Program-made: the position numbers and the translations under genes
Part shown: piece by piece, positions 50,741-59,632 of the stretch
Numbering within the stretch: position 1 is the first letter of the stretch
Layout: each line of letters begins with the position of its first letter
Assembly (NCBI GenBank): GCA_020544305.1
Contig: CP058667.1
Location: 2,439,501 to 2,503,500, forward strand
DNA length: 64,000 nucleotides
Direction of reading: 5' to 3'
DNA from: Staphylococcus taiwanensis
GTDB lineage: Bacteria; Bacillota; Bacilli; Staphylococcales; Staphylococcaceae
Notes under the pieces: model-generated
What the model was told of the DNA's origin: nothing
Seen by the model: the letters and a program-made list of their open reading frames with translations, nothing else
The model's database searches: none

Positions 50741-51673
50741 ATGAAACAAGAAGACAAAATTTTAAACAAAGTTGGTATTAATCGAGTTGCTTTGAACAAA
50801 GGAAGCAAATATTCCAAAGGTTTTATGGAAGATGGGAATATTGGTGAAGGTTATGTAGCAGGGTTAAAAGTAGATGCTGGAACACGTAAAAAAACCGATG
50901 ACAATATATTAGATAATATTGTGTCATATGATCGTGCAGAAGCTAAAAATGCTTATATGGGACAAATTAACATGATTACAGCTTCTTCTTTCACTGGTTT
51001 ACAAGGTTCTACATTAGGTTATGACATTTTACGTAATCCAGAAGTTGATGAGGCTAATCCATTATTCTCAGTTAAACAATGGGATGGCAGTGAGTTACCT
51101 ATATATGATTCTAAACCTCTACAAGATGCTTTAGTGGAATACTTTGGCACAGAACAAGAAAGACGACATCCATTAACACCTGGAGCTATGTCAATTTGTG
51201 CTAATAAAGGTGTAGTAGCTTCTAGACCTGATGAAAATCGCGATTTAAAAGAAGATGAAGGATATGGTGTATGGTCAGCAATAGCCATTTCTTTTGCTGA
51301 AGATAATACTACTGGCTCTGATATGTTCGTTGAAGATGCAGGTATATGGAAAGAACCTAGTGAAGAAAAATTAATTGAATATTTAAATGAAAAACGCCAT
51401 GCTATTGCCAACTCTATAGCTGAGTGTGGTGAAGATAACCATGTAAGATACAAATCTTCATGGATAGGTTTTGCATATACTATGATGGAACCAGGTGAAA
51501 TTGGTAATGCAATTACAGTCGGCCCTTATTTTACTTTCCCTATTACTGCTATTCCAGATGGAGATATAAATAAACCTGAAGAAAGTTTTTATAGCTTACA
51601 AGATATGAATTTAAATGAATGGCTTGAGAAAATGAACTACGGATCTCTTACTAAAAATGGAATTAAATATTGA
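50741..51673 (+). CDS. hdcA: Pyruvoyl-dependent histidine decarboxylase HdcA
   Basis: Proenzyme of 310 aa that self-cleaves and decarboxylates histidine to histamine plus CO2. The cleavage site is visible as TASSFTG (Ser82-Ser83), where the second serine becomes the pyruvoyl group of the alpha chain. Conserved VSYDRAE (Tyr63, Asp64), WDGSELPIYD, VWSAIAISF and SSWIGFAYTMMEPGEIGNAIT closely follow the Lactobacillus enzyme. Start ATG behind AGAAGGG. It is followed after 16 bp by the antiporter hdcP. The enzyme works best at acid pH in known examples. Confidence 0.95.
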   Translation: MKQEDKILNKVGINRVALNKGSKYSKGFMEDGNIGEGYVAGLKVDAGTRKKTDDNILDNIVSYDRAEAKNAYMGQINMITASSFTGLQGSTLGYDILRNPEVDEANPLFSVKQWDGSELPIYDSKPLQDALVEYFGTEQERRHPLTPGAMSICANKGVVASRPDENRDLKEDEGYGVWSAIAISFAEDNTTGSDMFVEDAGIWKEPSEEKLIEYLNEKRHAIANSIAECGEDNHVRYKSSWIGFAYTMMEPGEIGNAITVGPYFTFPITAIPDGDINKPEESFYSLQDMNLNEWLEKMNYGSLTKNGIKY

Positions 51674-51689
51674 TTCGGAGTGATAGCTC

Positions 51690-53171
51690 ATGTCACAAAA
51701 TTATGAAAAAATTAAAACTAATAAAAAAGAAGATACTAACTCTAAGAAATTAGGAGTTATGGCATTAACTGCTGTTGTTTTATCTGCGATGGTGGGCGGA
51801 GGTATATATGACCTCCCCCAAAATATGGCTGTTAATGCTGGTGCTATTGGACAAATCTTTTCATGGATAATTACGGGTATCATTATGTGGTTCATAGTAA
51901 AAAGCTTCATGATTTTAACCGATATATACCCTGAATATAAAACTGGACTTTATCAGTATGTAGAAAAAGGATTTGGTGGTTATGCAGGCTTCTTTACAAG
52001 TTGGGGTTATTGGATTTGTGAATGTTTTGCAAATGTAACCTATTCAGTTTTACTTATGGCAACACTAGATTTCTTTTTCCCTGGCAAGTTTACCGGTGGA
52101 AATAATATTTGGTCCATCATTGGTGGTAGTATCATTTTGTGGTTAATGAGCTTATTAATTTTGAACGGCGTAAAAGCAGCATCCTCTGTTGAAATAGCTG
52201 GAACAATTGGAATGTTGATTACAACTGCAATCTTTCTAGTAGTAATGGCTATTTCATTTAATTGGGGTAATTTTACTACAAATATGTTTGCCAATCACGC
52301 TATACCACATCTTAATGATAAAGATTTAGGATCACTACAACATCAAATATCTGCAACAATGATGACAACATTATGGGTATTTGGCGGTGTTGAAGGTGCT
52401 GTTGTTTTGTCAGAAAAAGCCAAATCCCAAAAAGATGTCAAAACAGCAACTCATTTAGGTTTCATAATTTGTTTGGTTTTATATGCTTTAGCTTCACTGT
52501 TACCTTTAGGTCTAAAAAGTTATGGTGAAATTGCAGCTATGAAGAGCCCTTCATCTGGTGTTTTACTCAGCTTAATTATTGGACCAACAGGTAGGGTTAT
52601 TATAGCTGTAGGAGTTATTGTAGCTATCTTAGCATCTTGGTTAACTTGGACTTTAATGTTATCAGAAATGCCTTATGCCGCAGCTAAAGCTAAACATTTT
52701 CCAAAACAATTTGCTAGAACTAATAAAAATGATATTCCTTATGTTTCTTTAATTACATCATCAATAATAATGGAACTGATAATTATTTTAACCCATTTTT
52801 CTACACAAGCGTTTAATACAATGTTAACAATAGTCGGAACAATGACTGTTCCTCCATATTTGTTATCAATATTGTTTTTAGTAAAAAGTTCTTATAAGCA
52901 AAATAACTGGCCAGGCCACCATCACTATAAACGTAAAAACACACTTATCATTAGCATCATAGCGTTGATTGGAATCTTATATATGGGAATTTCTGCTGGT
53001 ATTAAATATACGGTGATTTCTTTCATTATATATGCAATTGGAATTCCATTTTATATTTACGCAAGACATCAGTTCGAACCTAATGAAAAAACATTCACTA
53101 AAATTGAAGCAATTTTCGCAACCGGCATTATATTAATAGCGATAGTAGGTGTATTTATAATTTTAATATGA
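51690..53171 (+). CDS. hdcP: Histidine/histamine antiporter HdcP
   Basis: APC-superfamily transporter of 493 aa with about 12 TM helices. N-terminal MVGGGIYDLPQNMAVNAGAIGQI is the substrate-binding TM1 region of basic amino acid/amine antiporters (ArcD/HdcP group). FGGVEGAVVLSEKAKSQKDV is the conserved TM6-7 region. It exchanges histidine for histamine, which yields proton motive force with HdcA. Start ATG behind CGGAGTGA. A terminator follows at 53191-53231. No hisS or hdcB homologue is attached, unlike in lactobacilli. Confidence 0.9.
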   Translation: MSQNYEKIKTNKKEDTNSKKLGVMALTAVVLSAMVGGGIYDLPQNMAVNAGAIGQIFSWIITGIIMWFIVKSFMILTDIYPEYKTGLYQYVEKGFGGYAGFFTSWGYWICECFANVTYSVLLMATLDFFFPGKFTGGNNIWSIIGGSIILWLMSLLILNGVKAASSVEIAGTIGMLITTAIFLVVMAISFNWGNFTTNMFANHAIPHLNDKDLGSLQHQISATMMTTLWVFGGVEGAVVLSEKAKSQKDVKTATHLGFIICLVLYALASLLPLGLKSYGEIAAMKSPSSGVLLSLIIGPTGRVIIAVGVIVAILASWLTWTLMLSEMPYAAAKAKHFPKQFARTNKNDIPYVSLITSSIIMELIIILTHFSTQAFNTMLTIVGTMTVPPYLLSILFLVKSSYKQNNWPGHHHYKRKNTLIISIIALIGILYMGISAGIKYTVISFIIYAIGIPFYIYARHQFEPNEKTFTKIEAIFATGIILIAIVGVFIILI

Positions 53172-53190
53172 TTAAATTCATCTATATATA

Positions 53191-53238
53191 ACGCCCTATA
53201 AGTTAGTTTTTCAATCTAATTTATAGAGCGTTTTTTTG
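53191..53238 (+). terminator. Terminator after hdcP
   Basis: Stem ACGCCCTATAAGTTAG (53191-53206) / CTAATTTATAGAGCGT (53216-53231), then TTTTTT. Confidence 0.85.
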
Positions 53239-53361
53239 TGTCTACTAGTTTATGATATTGCATTCTTTATCCTATTCTTAAATCTGCAACTTGAATAAGT
53301 GCTTTTATTAACGGGTAAACTTTCAATAGTCAATTCTTTAAAAATGTGGGAGGAAACGCAA

Positions 53362-53829
53362 ATGAGTACTAAAACAGTCTATGATGTGATTGATACAGGT
53401 GTAAACTACTTACTATCGGTTTATGATAATTGGAACGTTGAACAAGTATTAGACAAAGAAAATGATGTATTCCCGAATACGCTACATTGGCAATTCGGCC
53501 ATGTGTTAACTGTCTTCGATTCAGCTTTATCAATGGGTGGCCAGAACACTGTAGATATCGCCAAATATACGAAATTATTTGGTTATGGTTCTAGTCCTGC
53601 TAACTGGGATGGACAAGATGTCCCAACTATTGAAGAAATTAAAAAAGACTTAAAAACGATTCCAGAACGTGTGCGTCAACTTACTGATGAACAATTATCT
53701 CAAGCATTAGACCAACCGATTGCTGGTTGTAAAACAGTCGACGAATTATTAGTATTAAATGCCATTCATGTACCATTACACGCTGGTAAAATTGAAGAAA
53801 TGACACGTGTACTTAAACAGGAAAATTAA
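53362..53829 (+). CDS. DinB-family protein
   Basis: Cytosolic four-helix-bundle protein of 155 aa of the DinB/YfiT-like family, which binds a metal with three histidines: LHWQFGHVL (His in helix 2) and HVPLHAGKIEEM (C-terminal pair). Some members are thiol-dependent S-transferases (bacillithiol). Staphylococci make bacillithiol, so that role is possible. The start ATG at 53362 behind GGGAGGAAACG is preferred over the longer TTG frame at 53299. It is followed 36 bp on by a VOC gene. Confidence 0.8.
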   Translation: MSTKTVYDVIDTGVNYLLSVYDNWNVEQVLDKENDVFPNTLHWQFGHVLTVFDSALSMGGQNTVDIAKYTKLFGYGSSPANWDGQDVPTIEEIKKDLKTIPERVRQLTDEQLSQALDQPIAGCKTVDELLVLNAIHVPLHAGKIEEMTRVLKQEN

Positions 53830-53865
53830 TTCAATCTTCACAATATATAGTTTGAGGGGATAAAT

Positions 53866-54252
53866 ATGAATATAATAGCGAATAGTATTTTTGTAGATAA
53901 TCAGGAAGAAGCTTTACAATTTTATACAGACGTTCTAGGCTTTGAAAAGAAAATTGACGAACCTGTAGGCGAAGGTTTTAGATGGCTCACTTTAGTGTCC
54001 CCTAATCAGCCAGAAGGTGCGCAACTCGTATTAGAACCCAATGGCAATCCTATTGCAGGCGACTATCAACAACGTCTATTTGAAGCCAACATACCTATTA
54101 CGATGTTTGGCGTGGACAATGTACAACAAACTTATGATACATTAACGCAAAAAGGTGTTCATTTTACCGTTGAACCGACGACAATGGGTAGTGCTAAAAT
54201 GGCCATTTTTGATGATACATGTGGTAATTTAATTCAAATTGTAGAACAATAA
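53866..54252 (+). CDS. VOC-family (glyoxalase/bleomycin resistance-like) protein
   Basis: Protein of 128 aa with two beta-alpha-beta-beta-beta modules: FVDNQEEALQFYTDVLGFEKK, then MFGVDNVQQTYDTLTQKGVHFTVEPTTMGSAKMAIFDDTCGNLIQIVEQ (E-x-V/I metal ligand at the end). Members include glyoxalases, thiol transferases and drug-binding proteins. Start ATG behind TGAGGGG. Probably co-transcribed with the DinB gene, and a strong terminator follows. Confidence 0.82.
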   Translation: MNIIANSIFVDNQEEALQFYTDVLGFEKKIDEPVGEGFRWLTLVSPNQPEGAQLVLEPNGNPIAGDYQQRLFEANIPITMFGVDNVQQTYDTLTQKGVHFTVEPTTMGSAKMAIFDDTCGNLIQIVEQ

Positions 54253-54258
54253 AAAATC

Positions 54259-54303
54259 AAACGCTTAACAGAGTTTATTACTTCAAACTGTTAAGCGTTT
54301 TTT
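54259..54303 (+). terminator. Terminator after the VOC gene
   Basis: Long stem AAACGCTTAACAG...AAACTGTTAAGCGTTT (54259-54300) followed by TTT. Confidence 0.9.
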
Positions 54304-54316
54304 AATATACTTTTAC

Positions 54317-54945
54317 TTACCACTCTGCTTTAACTTTTTCATATTCCTCACGTAACAGACTATACACATAACTATCCGAGAACTCGCCGCGCAAACGTTC
54401 GTTACTTCTCAACACACCTTCTTGCGTAAAGCCAAGTCGCTCAGGTATGGCCTTACTTTTCGGATTACGCGTCGACATTTGGATTTCTACACGGTTTATA
54501 TCGAATTCTTCGAACACGTAGCGAATCAACACTTTTGAGCATGCCGTCATAATTCCCTTTTTCTGAAAATGCTCAGCCAAATAATAACCAATAGACGTAC
54601 GTTTGTTAACAAGGTCTAAATAATGCAAGCCGATGACACCTACAAGCTCATCGTCATACCATATCCCACAATGAAATCCTTATCCGCATTACTGCGGTTT
54701 TTGAATACCATGCTCCAATCCTTATCCGCATCACTGCGGTTTCATTATATATCTTCCGTCACTACGTTTGAATTATTCCAATGACGACTAAATAAACTTT
54801 TACTGTGAGCAACTTCAGTTGTATATGTTACAAAATATCAAGAACTCACCTGAATAATCTCGATTCGTATCTATTAATTTGAAAAGTTTATACGCTCACC
54901 CATTATTCTAATATTTTTCAACGTCATAAGTTCATACATTTATAA
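54317..54945 (-). pseudogene. Broken RimL-type N-acetyltransferase gene (copy C)
   Basis: The C-terminal part is intact and in frame: from HCGIW (near 54673) through GLHYLDLVNKRTSIGYYLAEHFQKKG to the stop at 54317. The N-terminal part (54743-54945) is recognisable only at DNA level against the intact copy at 60079 and carries stops. Between the two halves, exactly at the codon for Phe before HCGIW, lie about 65 bp with two copies of a 26-bp repeat. The open frame that remains (from 54628) lacks the N-terminal half and is probably not functional. Confidence 0.8.
54675..54742 (-). repeat. Two 26-bp direct repeats inserted in the broken GNAT gene
   Basis: AATCCTTATCCGCATTACTG plus CGGTTT at 54675-54700 and the same with one change at 54717-54742, 42 bp apart. 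Each contains a small stem CCGCA-N4-TGCGG on the minus strand. The insertion falls inside a conserved GNAT motif. Confidence 0.8.
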
Positions 54946-55119
54946 ACGAACATTATATCAATCGCTCCAGATATTTTTCAAATTATTCAGCAAATTATAT
55001 ATAATTGCATGATTATAATTAGATTTTATAAAATTGTATTAGTTGTCACATTACTAAACCTCATCTAATTTATTATAGTCAATTAGAAGTGTTATATTTT
55101 ATATGAAAGGAGTTTTCTT

Positions 55120-56100
55120 ATGAAATCAATGGCAAACATTACGGCACAAGGTTCTTATGTGCCGAAAAAAATAATGGATAATAACGATTTTGAAAAAATT
55201 GTAGAAACTTCTGATGAATGGATTCAACAAAGAACAGGTATTATAGAGAGAAGAATAGCAGAAGAAAATGAGTTTACTAGTGATATGAGCTATAAAGCAG
55301 TAGTAGATTTGCAAAAAAAATATCAAGTAAATTTGTCAGATGTAGATATGATAATTAATGCAACGTTAACACCAGATTATAAAACACCTAGTGTCGCTTC
55401 TTATGTTCAAGCGAAACTCGGTTTAGAAAATGCTGGTGCCATAGATATTAATGCCGCCTGTGCTGGATTTACTTACGGTCTTAATTTAGCGAATGGACTT
55501 ATTACATCTGGACAAAATAAAAAAATATTAGTTATCGGGTCAGAAACATTGTCGAAAATCACAGATTATACTGATAGAAGTACATGTATTTTATTCGGAG
55601 ATGGTGCCGGTGCATTTCTTGTGGAATACAGTGAAAATAATACGAGCTTTATAACTAGTAGTGTCGGATCAGATGGAAATAAAGGGCATCATTTATATTG
55701 TTCAGAATTATCTAAAGAAATGTTTTCGAATAATCTAGAAAATTCTGGCTACATAGTACAAAATGGTCGAGGTGTATATAAATGGGCAGTTGGAAATGTG
55801 CCTAAAATAATTAATGAAACGTTCAAGAAAACAAAATATAGCATTAATGATTTAGATTGGTTTGTTCCTCATAGTGCAAATGCTAGAATGATTGAATCTA
55901 TTTGTAACAAAGCATCCATAAATAAAAATAAAACGTTAATGAGCCTTGAATATTATGGAAATACTTCTTCAGCTACTATACCTTTATCAATAGATTTAGC
56001 CGTTCGTGAAAATAAAATTAAGAAAGGAGATTTAATTTTATTACTTGGTTTTGGTGGTGGATTAGCCTACGCGTCTACCCTTATAAAATGGAATATATAG
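55120..56100 (+). CDS. Beta-ketoacyl-ACP synthase III, FabHB/YhfB-like
   Basis: Condensing enzyme of 326 aa. The catalytic triad is visible as Cys114 (NAACAGF), His251 (PHSANARM) and Asn281 (YGNTSS). FGDGAGA and FGFGGGL are further family motifs. Wording of conserved blocks (SDEWIQQRTGI, GLNLANGLITSG, SETLSKITDYTDR, DLDWFVPHSAN) is closer to the second Bacillus enzyme FabHB (YhfB) than to the housekeeping staphylococcal FabH, so this is probably an accessory copy. Start ATG behind GAAAGGAG. No acyl carrier protein or tailoring gene is adjacent. It stands in an AT-rich variable segment. Confidence 0.82.
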   Translation: MKSMANITAQGSYVPKKIMDNNDFEKIVETSDEWIQQRTGIIERRIAEENEFTSDMSYKAVVDLQKKYQVNLSDVDMIINATLTPDYKTPSVASYVQAKLGLENAGAIDINAACAGFTYGLNLANGLITSGQNKKILVIGSETLSKITDYTDRSTCILFGDGAGAFLVEYSENNTSFITSSVGSDGNKGHHLYCSELSKEMFSNNLENSGYIVQNGRGVYKWAVGNVPKIINETFKKTKYSINDLDWFVPHSANARMIESICNKASINKNKTLMSLEYYGNTSSATIPLSIDLAVRENKIKKGDLILLLGFGGGLAYASTLIKWNI

Positions 56101-56173
56101 CTTTAGTACATTACATGTGAAAAATCAATTAAAAAATTAAACATCACATAATTTTTTAGGCAGTGAAAAAAAA

Positions 56174-56275
56174 ACTAGCAGTAGAGCACTCGTCCAAATA
56201 AAAGGTCCCCTTGGAAAAGATTTTGAAGAAATTATAAAGGAAACGCTAGGAGAACCAGTAACTATAAAAGAATAA
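56174..56275 (+). pseudogene. C-terminal remnant of an unidentified gene
   Basis: A frame of 33 codons ending with TIKE and a stop (contains VQIKGPLGKDFEEIIKET) looks like the end of a conserved protein, but no start codon or ribosome binding site exists and an in-frame stop lies just upstream. An intrinsic terminator follows at 56284-56318. I could not identify the parent family. Confidence 0.35.
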
Positions 56276-56283
56276 GATTAATA

Positions 56284-56318
56284 AGCATCCTTCACTTTGC
56301 GGTGAGGGATGCTCTTTT
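56284..56318 (+). terminator. Terminator
   Basis: Perfect 12-bp-class stem AGCATCCTTCAC / GTGAGGGATGCT followed by CTTTTT. It ends the fabHB-like transcript or the old transcript of the remnant gene. Confidence 0.85.
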
Positions 56319-56600
56319 TCATTTTTTTGGCATTACTTTCTCATATATTATTTATTTAATAAAGAATAATCACCAGTTGCAAAAATAAATGAAGTGTCAC
56401 ACTAATAATTACAGTAAGAAAATGCAATAATAATCTATTTCTTTAACACACTCATACCTAGCTTTAATAAAAAAATTCCCAATGTATATTACTTGGATAA
56501 GAAATATTTTTTAGCATGTGAAAAAGGGAATAGGACAGTGTTCATTTTTAATTCATTATCCTATTCCTAGGCAATTTTGGTATGATAAAACTTCTAATAA
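56319..56600. other. Intergenic region without recognised features
   Basis: About 280 bp of AT-rich DNA. I see no gene or structured element beyond poly-A/T runs. Confidence 0.4.
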
Positions 56601-57218
56601 TCAACTTTTATGTCGATTTTTAAGAAGAGTTGAATAAGTGCATAAATAGGTAAGACCCGAAAAAAATATTAAAAACAATTGTTCTTCTATTGAAGTTAAA
56701 TACAAAACAATCAAACATACTCCAAACGAAATTAATTCTGTAAAAATAATATTACTCAAAATATTTTTTAAAAAATTATAACTATAATAAAAGGTGCAAA
56801 TAAAAGTAAATATATACAATAATATTATAATCAGAGTCGGAAAATTCAGTGTGAAATAATTAGAAATTTTCAAACCCAACCCTACTAATAAAATAATTGG
56901 AATTATACCTATATATATAAAATTAGAACTAGGAATATCCATACTTTTTTTAAATTCATACATATCAAAATTTGAATTGTTCTTTTTCTTTAAAAATTCT
57001 TTATTAATGTCATTGATTTGTTTTAACTTATTATTAACGTACAAATAAAATGGGAGTGTTAATATAATAAGTAAAAATGAAATACATAAAAATACTATAT
57101 ATGAATTTTTATTATTAATGTGTGATATACAATAATCAAGAAATTTGTTAATTCTCAAAATATAATAACTACCTAAACACAAAAGAACTGTAATAAAGAA
57201 CATATGCTTAGATTCCAC
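56601..57218 (-). CDS. Unknown integral membrane protein
   Basis: Protein of 205 aa with about six hydrophobic helices: an N-terminal one, one at about 40-62 and paired helices at about 98-140, 145-165 and 170-195. A basic, Asn-rich cytosolic loop (NNKLKQINDINKEFLKKKNN) separates helices 2 and 3. Base composition is very AT-rich even for this genome (many Ile, Asn and Lys codons), which hints at acquired DNA. No family recognised. Start ATG is preceded by AAGGAGAA. Confidence 0.55.
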   Translation of the reverse strand: MESKHMFFITVLLCLGSYYILRINKFLDYCISHINNKNSYIVFLCISFLLIILTLPFYLYVNNKLKQINDINKEFLKKKNNSNFDMYEFKKSMDIPSSNFIYIGIIPIILLVGLGLKISNYFTLNFPTLIIILLYIFTFICTFYYSYNFLKNILSNIIFTELISFGVCLIVLYLTSIEEQLFLIFFSGLTYLCTYSTLLKNRHKS

Positions 57219-57448
57219 AAATTTTTCTCCTTAAGTTTATTTAGTATGCTCACCAATTCATTAATTCTCTTAAGTAAAGAGACTTAACTTAACAACCCTT
57301 CTAATTTCGATATTTAAATTATCCAATTATTTAATTGCAAACTTATTTTGTTGCTCTTAGTTTAAATACTTTCAGTAGTATATAACTATGATAAGAGATT
57401 AATATTTATTAAGTACAAAATAATAAATTTTTAAATGATATATACAAA

Positions 57449-57613
57449 TCAATACTTTTTATTATTATTAATACCTTGCATTAATCTTAATACAAAAACA
57501 ATAAATATAATTCCAAAAATTACCGCAAATGTATAATCATTTCTTACTATAAATATTATAGTGGAAACAAGAAATATTAAAATAATTAATAACCTTAGTA
57601 ACATTCTTGACAT
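57449..57613 (-). CDS. Small two-helix membrane protein
   Basis: 54 aa: MSRMLLRLLIILIFLVSTIIFIV and FAVIFGIIFIVFVLRLM form two TM helices, with a polar end INNNKKY. The start ATG at 57613 lies behind AGGAGTG; the longer frame has no better site. Function unknown. It might be an orphan small membrane peptide or an immunity-type protein, but nothing around it supports a specific role. Confidence 0.5.
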   Translation of the reverse strand: MSRMLLRLLIILIFLVSTIIFIVRNDYTFAVIFGIIFIVFVLRLMQGINNNKKY

Positions 57614-58190
57614 ATAATCACTCCTGTAAATCATTTAGTTTCTTAAATTATAAATTTACTTCATGATAAACATCTTATTTCATTATCACTAATTTCCCTC
57701 TCAACTCTCAGTATACTCTTACAATTATTTTTTGTGAATACAATCACAATATGTCGTTTAATAATCATTTAGTTGTTGTTGCCTAGTTTACTTTATAGCA
57801 TAATTTTTACTAGCTATCTCAAGAACTCATTTCTTTATATGAATTAAATGAATATCATTGTAATAATATTTAAATATATGTCGTCTAATTCTTGTAGAAT
57901 TTTAAAAAGACTTCAACCATTAGGCTAGGATATAATCGCCGGAAAAAATAGCCAGTAAATAAGTTTTTATGAGTTCATTAACCAGCTTGTTTATTTATAA
58001 TAACTCGTATTGTTCGCTTTCTTAATGGGGATAGCTTCAGCCTTTAGTCTTCAGCTTGTCCTATTCCTTCAAAAATAACTAACAATAAAAAAGTTTTATA
58101 TAATCGCTTTCTCAGTTCAACTGACTACTAAAAATTTACAATGTTTTCGATTTTAGCCCACATGTTTATTAATTTATACAATATAATGTA
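57614..58190. other. 577-bp intergenic region
   Basis: No gene, RNA or repeat recognised. It is AT-rich with scattered short open frames lacking ribosome binding sites. Confidence 0.4.
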
Positions 58191-58874
58191 TTAAAATTCC
58201 GACTCATTAGATGTCTTTTTATATTTGTGAGCATACTTTGATGCCACAATTTTGATAATAATCATGGCTACTCCTAGTATAGCTGCTAATAAATAAGACG
58301 CGCCGCTTAATTCTTTTACAAGTAAACTTCCTTCCCTATAACCAATGCCACCTTCATCGGTATATATTTTAGTATTAGTATCTAACATTATATCAATAGC
58401 ATAAACTGTAGTGCCCGTCGTGATTATAATCCAAGGCATTGTATTCAATAACCCCCAGACGTTAGTTCGTTTGAAAAAAGGCAAGAAAATCAATAAATAG
58501 GGAAATAAAATAAATATCGCTGCAAAACCAAAAGTTAATATAATAATCCAGAAAAATCCCGTCGTAAGTAGGTAATAACTTACAACTTGGATTACACCCA
58601 ATGTTACTAAAATAAAAAATAATAAACTTAATAGGTATTTTAATGGCCCATCCAATTTAGTAGCTATTTTATCGTATGTATCCAATTTTTTTGATTTACG
58701 ATAAATGAGTGAACTTAATCTTTTAATCATCTCAAAGTAAAGAATAGCAATAATTATAAATAGCAACATATCTTTTCCTAAAAGGCCAAACACACCCTCT
58801 ACAGTTATCATAAATTCTTTTATCGGATCTTCGGGCGATGTTTCCATAGCGTAATCCCCTAAAATGAATATCAT
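58191..58874 (-). CDS. Unknown membrane protein
   Basis: Protein of 227 aa with five TM helices (about 33-48, 78-100, 105-130, 140-160, 195-215). A cytosolic basic loop (KRLSSLIYRKSKKLDTYDK) follows the first. Ends KYAHKYKKTSNESEF. No domain recognised. Start MIFILGDYA lies directly behind AGGAGGCATT; an internal Met (METSPED) is an alternative. It is 53 bp downstream of the tubby-like gene on the same strand and is probably co-expressed. Confidence 0.6.
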   Translation of the reverse strand: MIFILGDYAMETSPEDPIKEFMITVEGVFGLLGKDMLLFIIIAILYFEMIKRLSSLIYRKSKKLDTYDKIATKLDGPLKYLLSLLFFILVTLGVIQVVSYYLLTTGFFWIIILTFGFAAIFILFPYLLIFLPFFKRTNVWGLLNTMPWIIITTGTTVYAIDIMLDTNTKIYTDEGGIGYREGSLLVKELSGASYLLAAILGVAMIIIKIVASKYAHKYKKTSNESEF

Positions 58875-58927
58875 AATGCCTCCTGTGTATAGATTACTTT
58901 ATTATTTTAGTGACTTCTTTCATCAAA

Positions 58928-59632
58928 TTATTGCTTATCCAACGTTTGATATGTAATACAAGCTTGAATATATAGAGCTAACCATAACTCATCAGGATAT
59001 TTACCATCGTTATTCACTGTAATTTGGTTTTGTTCTCCGCGCTTATTTGTTTTTTCGCTTTTCTTATAATCGAGTGACGTACGTTCCGCTGATAAAATAA
59101 TATGACTGTGCTCGTCTTTTATCACTGTAGAATGGAATCGATCTGGATTCTCAAAGCGATAAGTTTCCTTTGCTTTATTGACAAAGCTATATGGAAATAG
59201 ACGTTTGAAGCCACCTTCTTTTAGCATTTTATCTTTTTTAAAAGTACCTATTTCTTCTCCATCTAACAGTACTCGATACATGGCATTATTAGTCATACCT
59301 TCGACGCGTTCAATAATAACTGAATGGTCATCGGATCTAACTTGTGTGCCGTGTAACGGTTTCAAACCAAACATACTTCTCGTCTTTTGACTATTATCCT
59401 TGTAATAAGGAATATGACATAATCTTTCTTTACCATATATAGGAATATATTGCTTATCTAAAATCATACCTGGTGCTTGGTAAAAATACTTCCCATTACC
59501 ATATCCACTATGGTCAATATGGTCTAGTTTATCCTCGCTGTACGTTTGTTGAGATTTCTTTCGAATTGCATTAATAATCAAGTAACCTACACCTAAGATG
59601 ACGATTAATACAATTAAACCCGTGATTTTCAT
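58928..59632 (-). CDS. Membrane-anchored tubby C-terminal-like domain protein
   Basis: 234 aa: a single N-terminal TM helix (MKITGLIVLIVILGVGYLII) and a cytosolic beta-rich domain. Its alternating strands (HSVIIERVEGMTNNAMYRVLLDGEEIGTFKK, then FENPDRFHSTVIKDEHSHIILSAERTSLDYKK) look like the LURP/tubby C-terminal-like fold of small bacterial proteins. Assignment is by pattern only. Start ATG behind AGGAGTTTCAT. It is probably in one unit with the following membrane protein gene. Confidence 0.55.
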   Translation of the reverse strand: MKITGLIVLIVILGVGYLIINAIRKKSQQTYSEDKLDHIDHSGYGNGKYFYQAPGMILDKQYIPIYGKERLCHIPYYKDNSQKTRSMFGLKPLHGTQVRSDDHSVIIERVEGMTNNAMYRVLLDGEEIGTFKKDKMLKEGGFKRLFPYSFVNKAKETYRFENPDRFHSTVIKDEHSHIILSAERTSLDYKKSEKTNKRGEQNQITVNNDGKYPDELWLALYIQACITYQTLDKQ

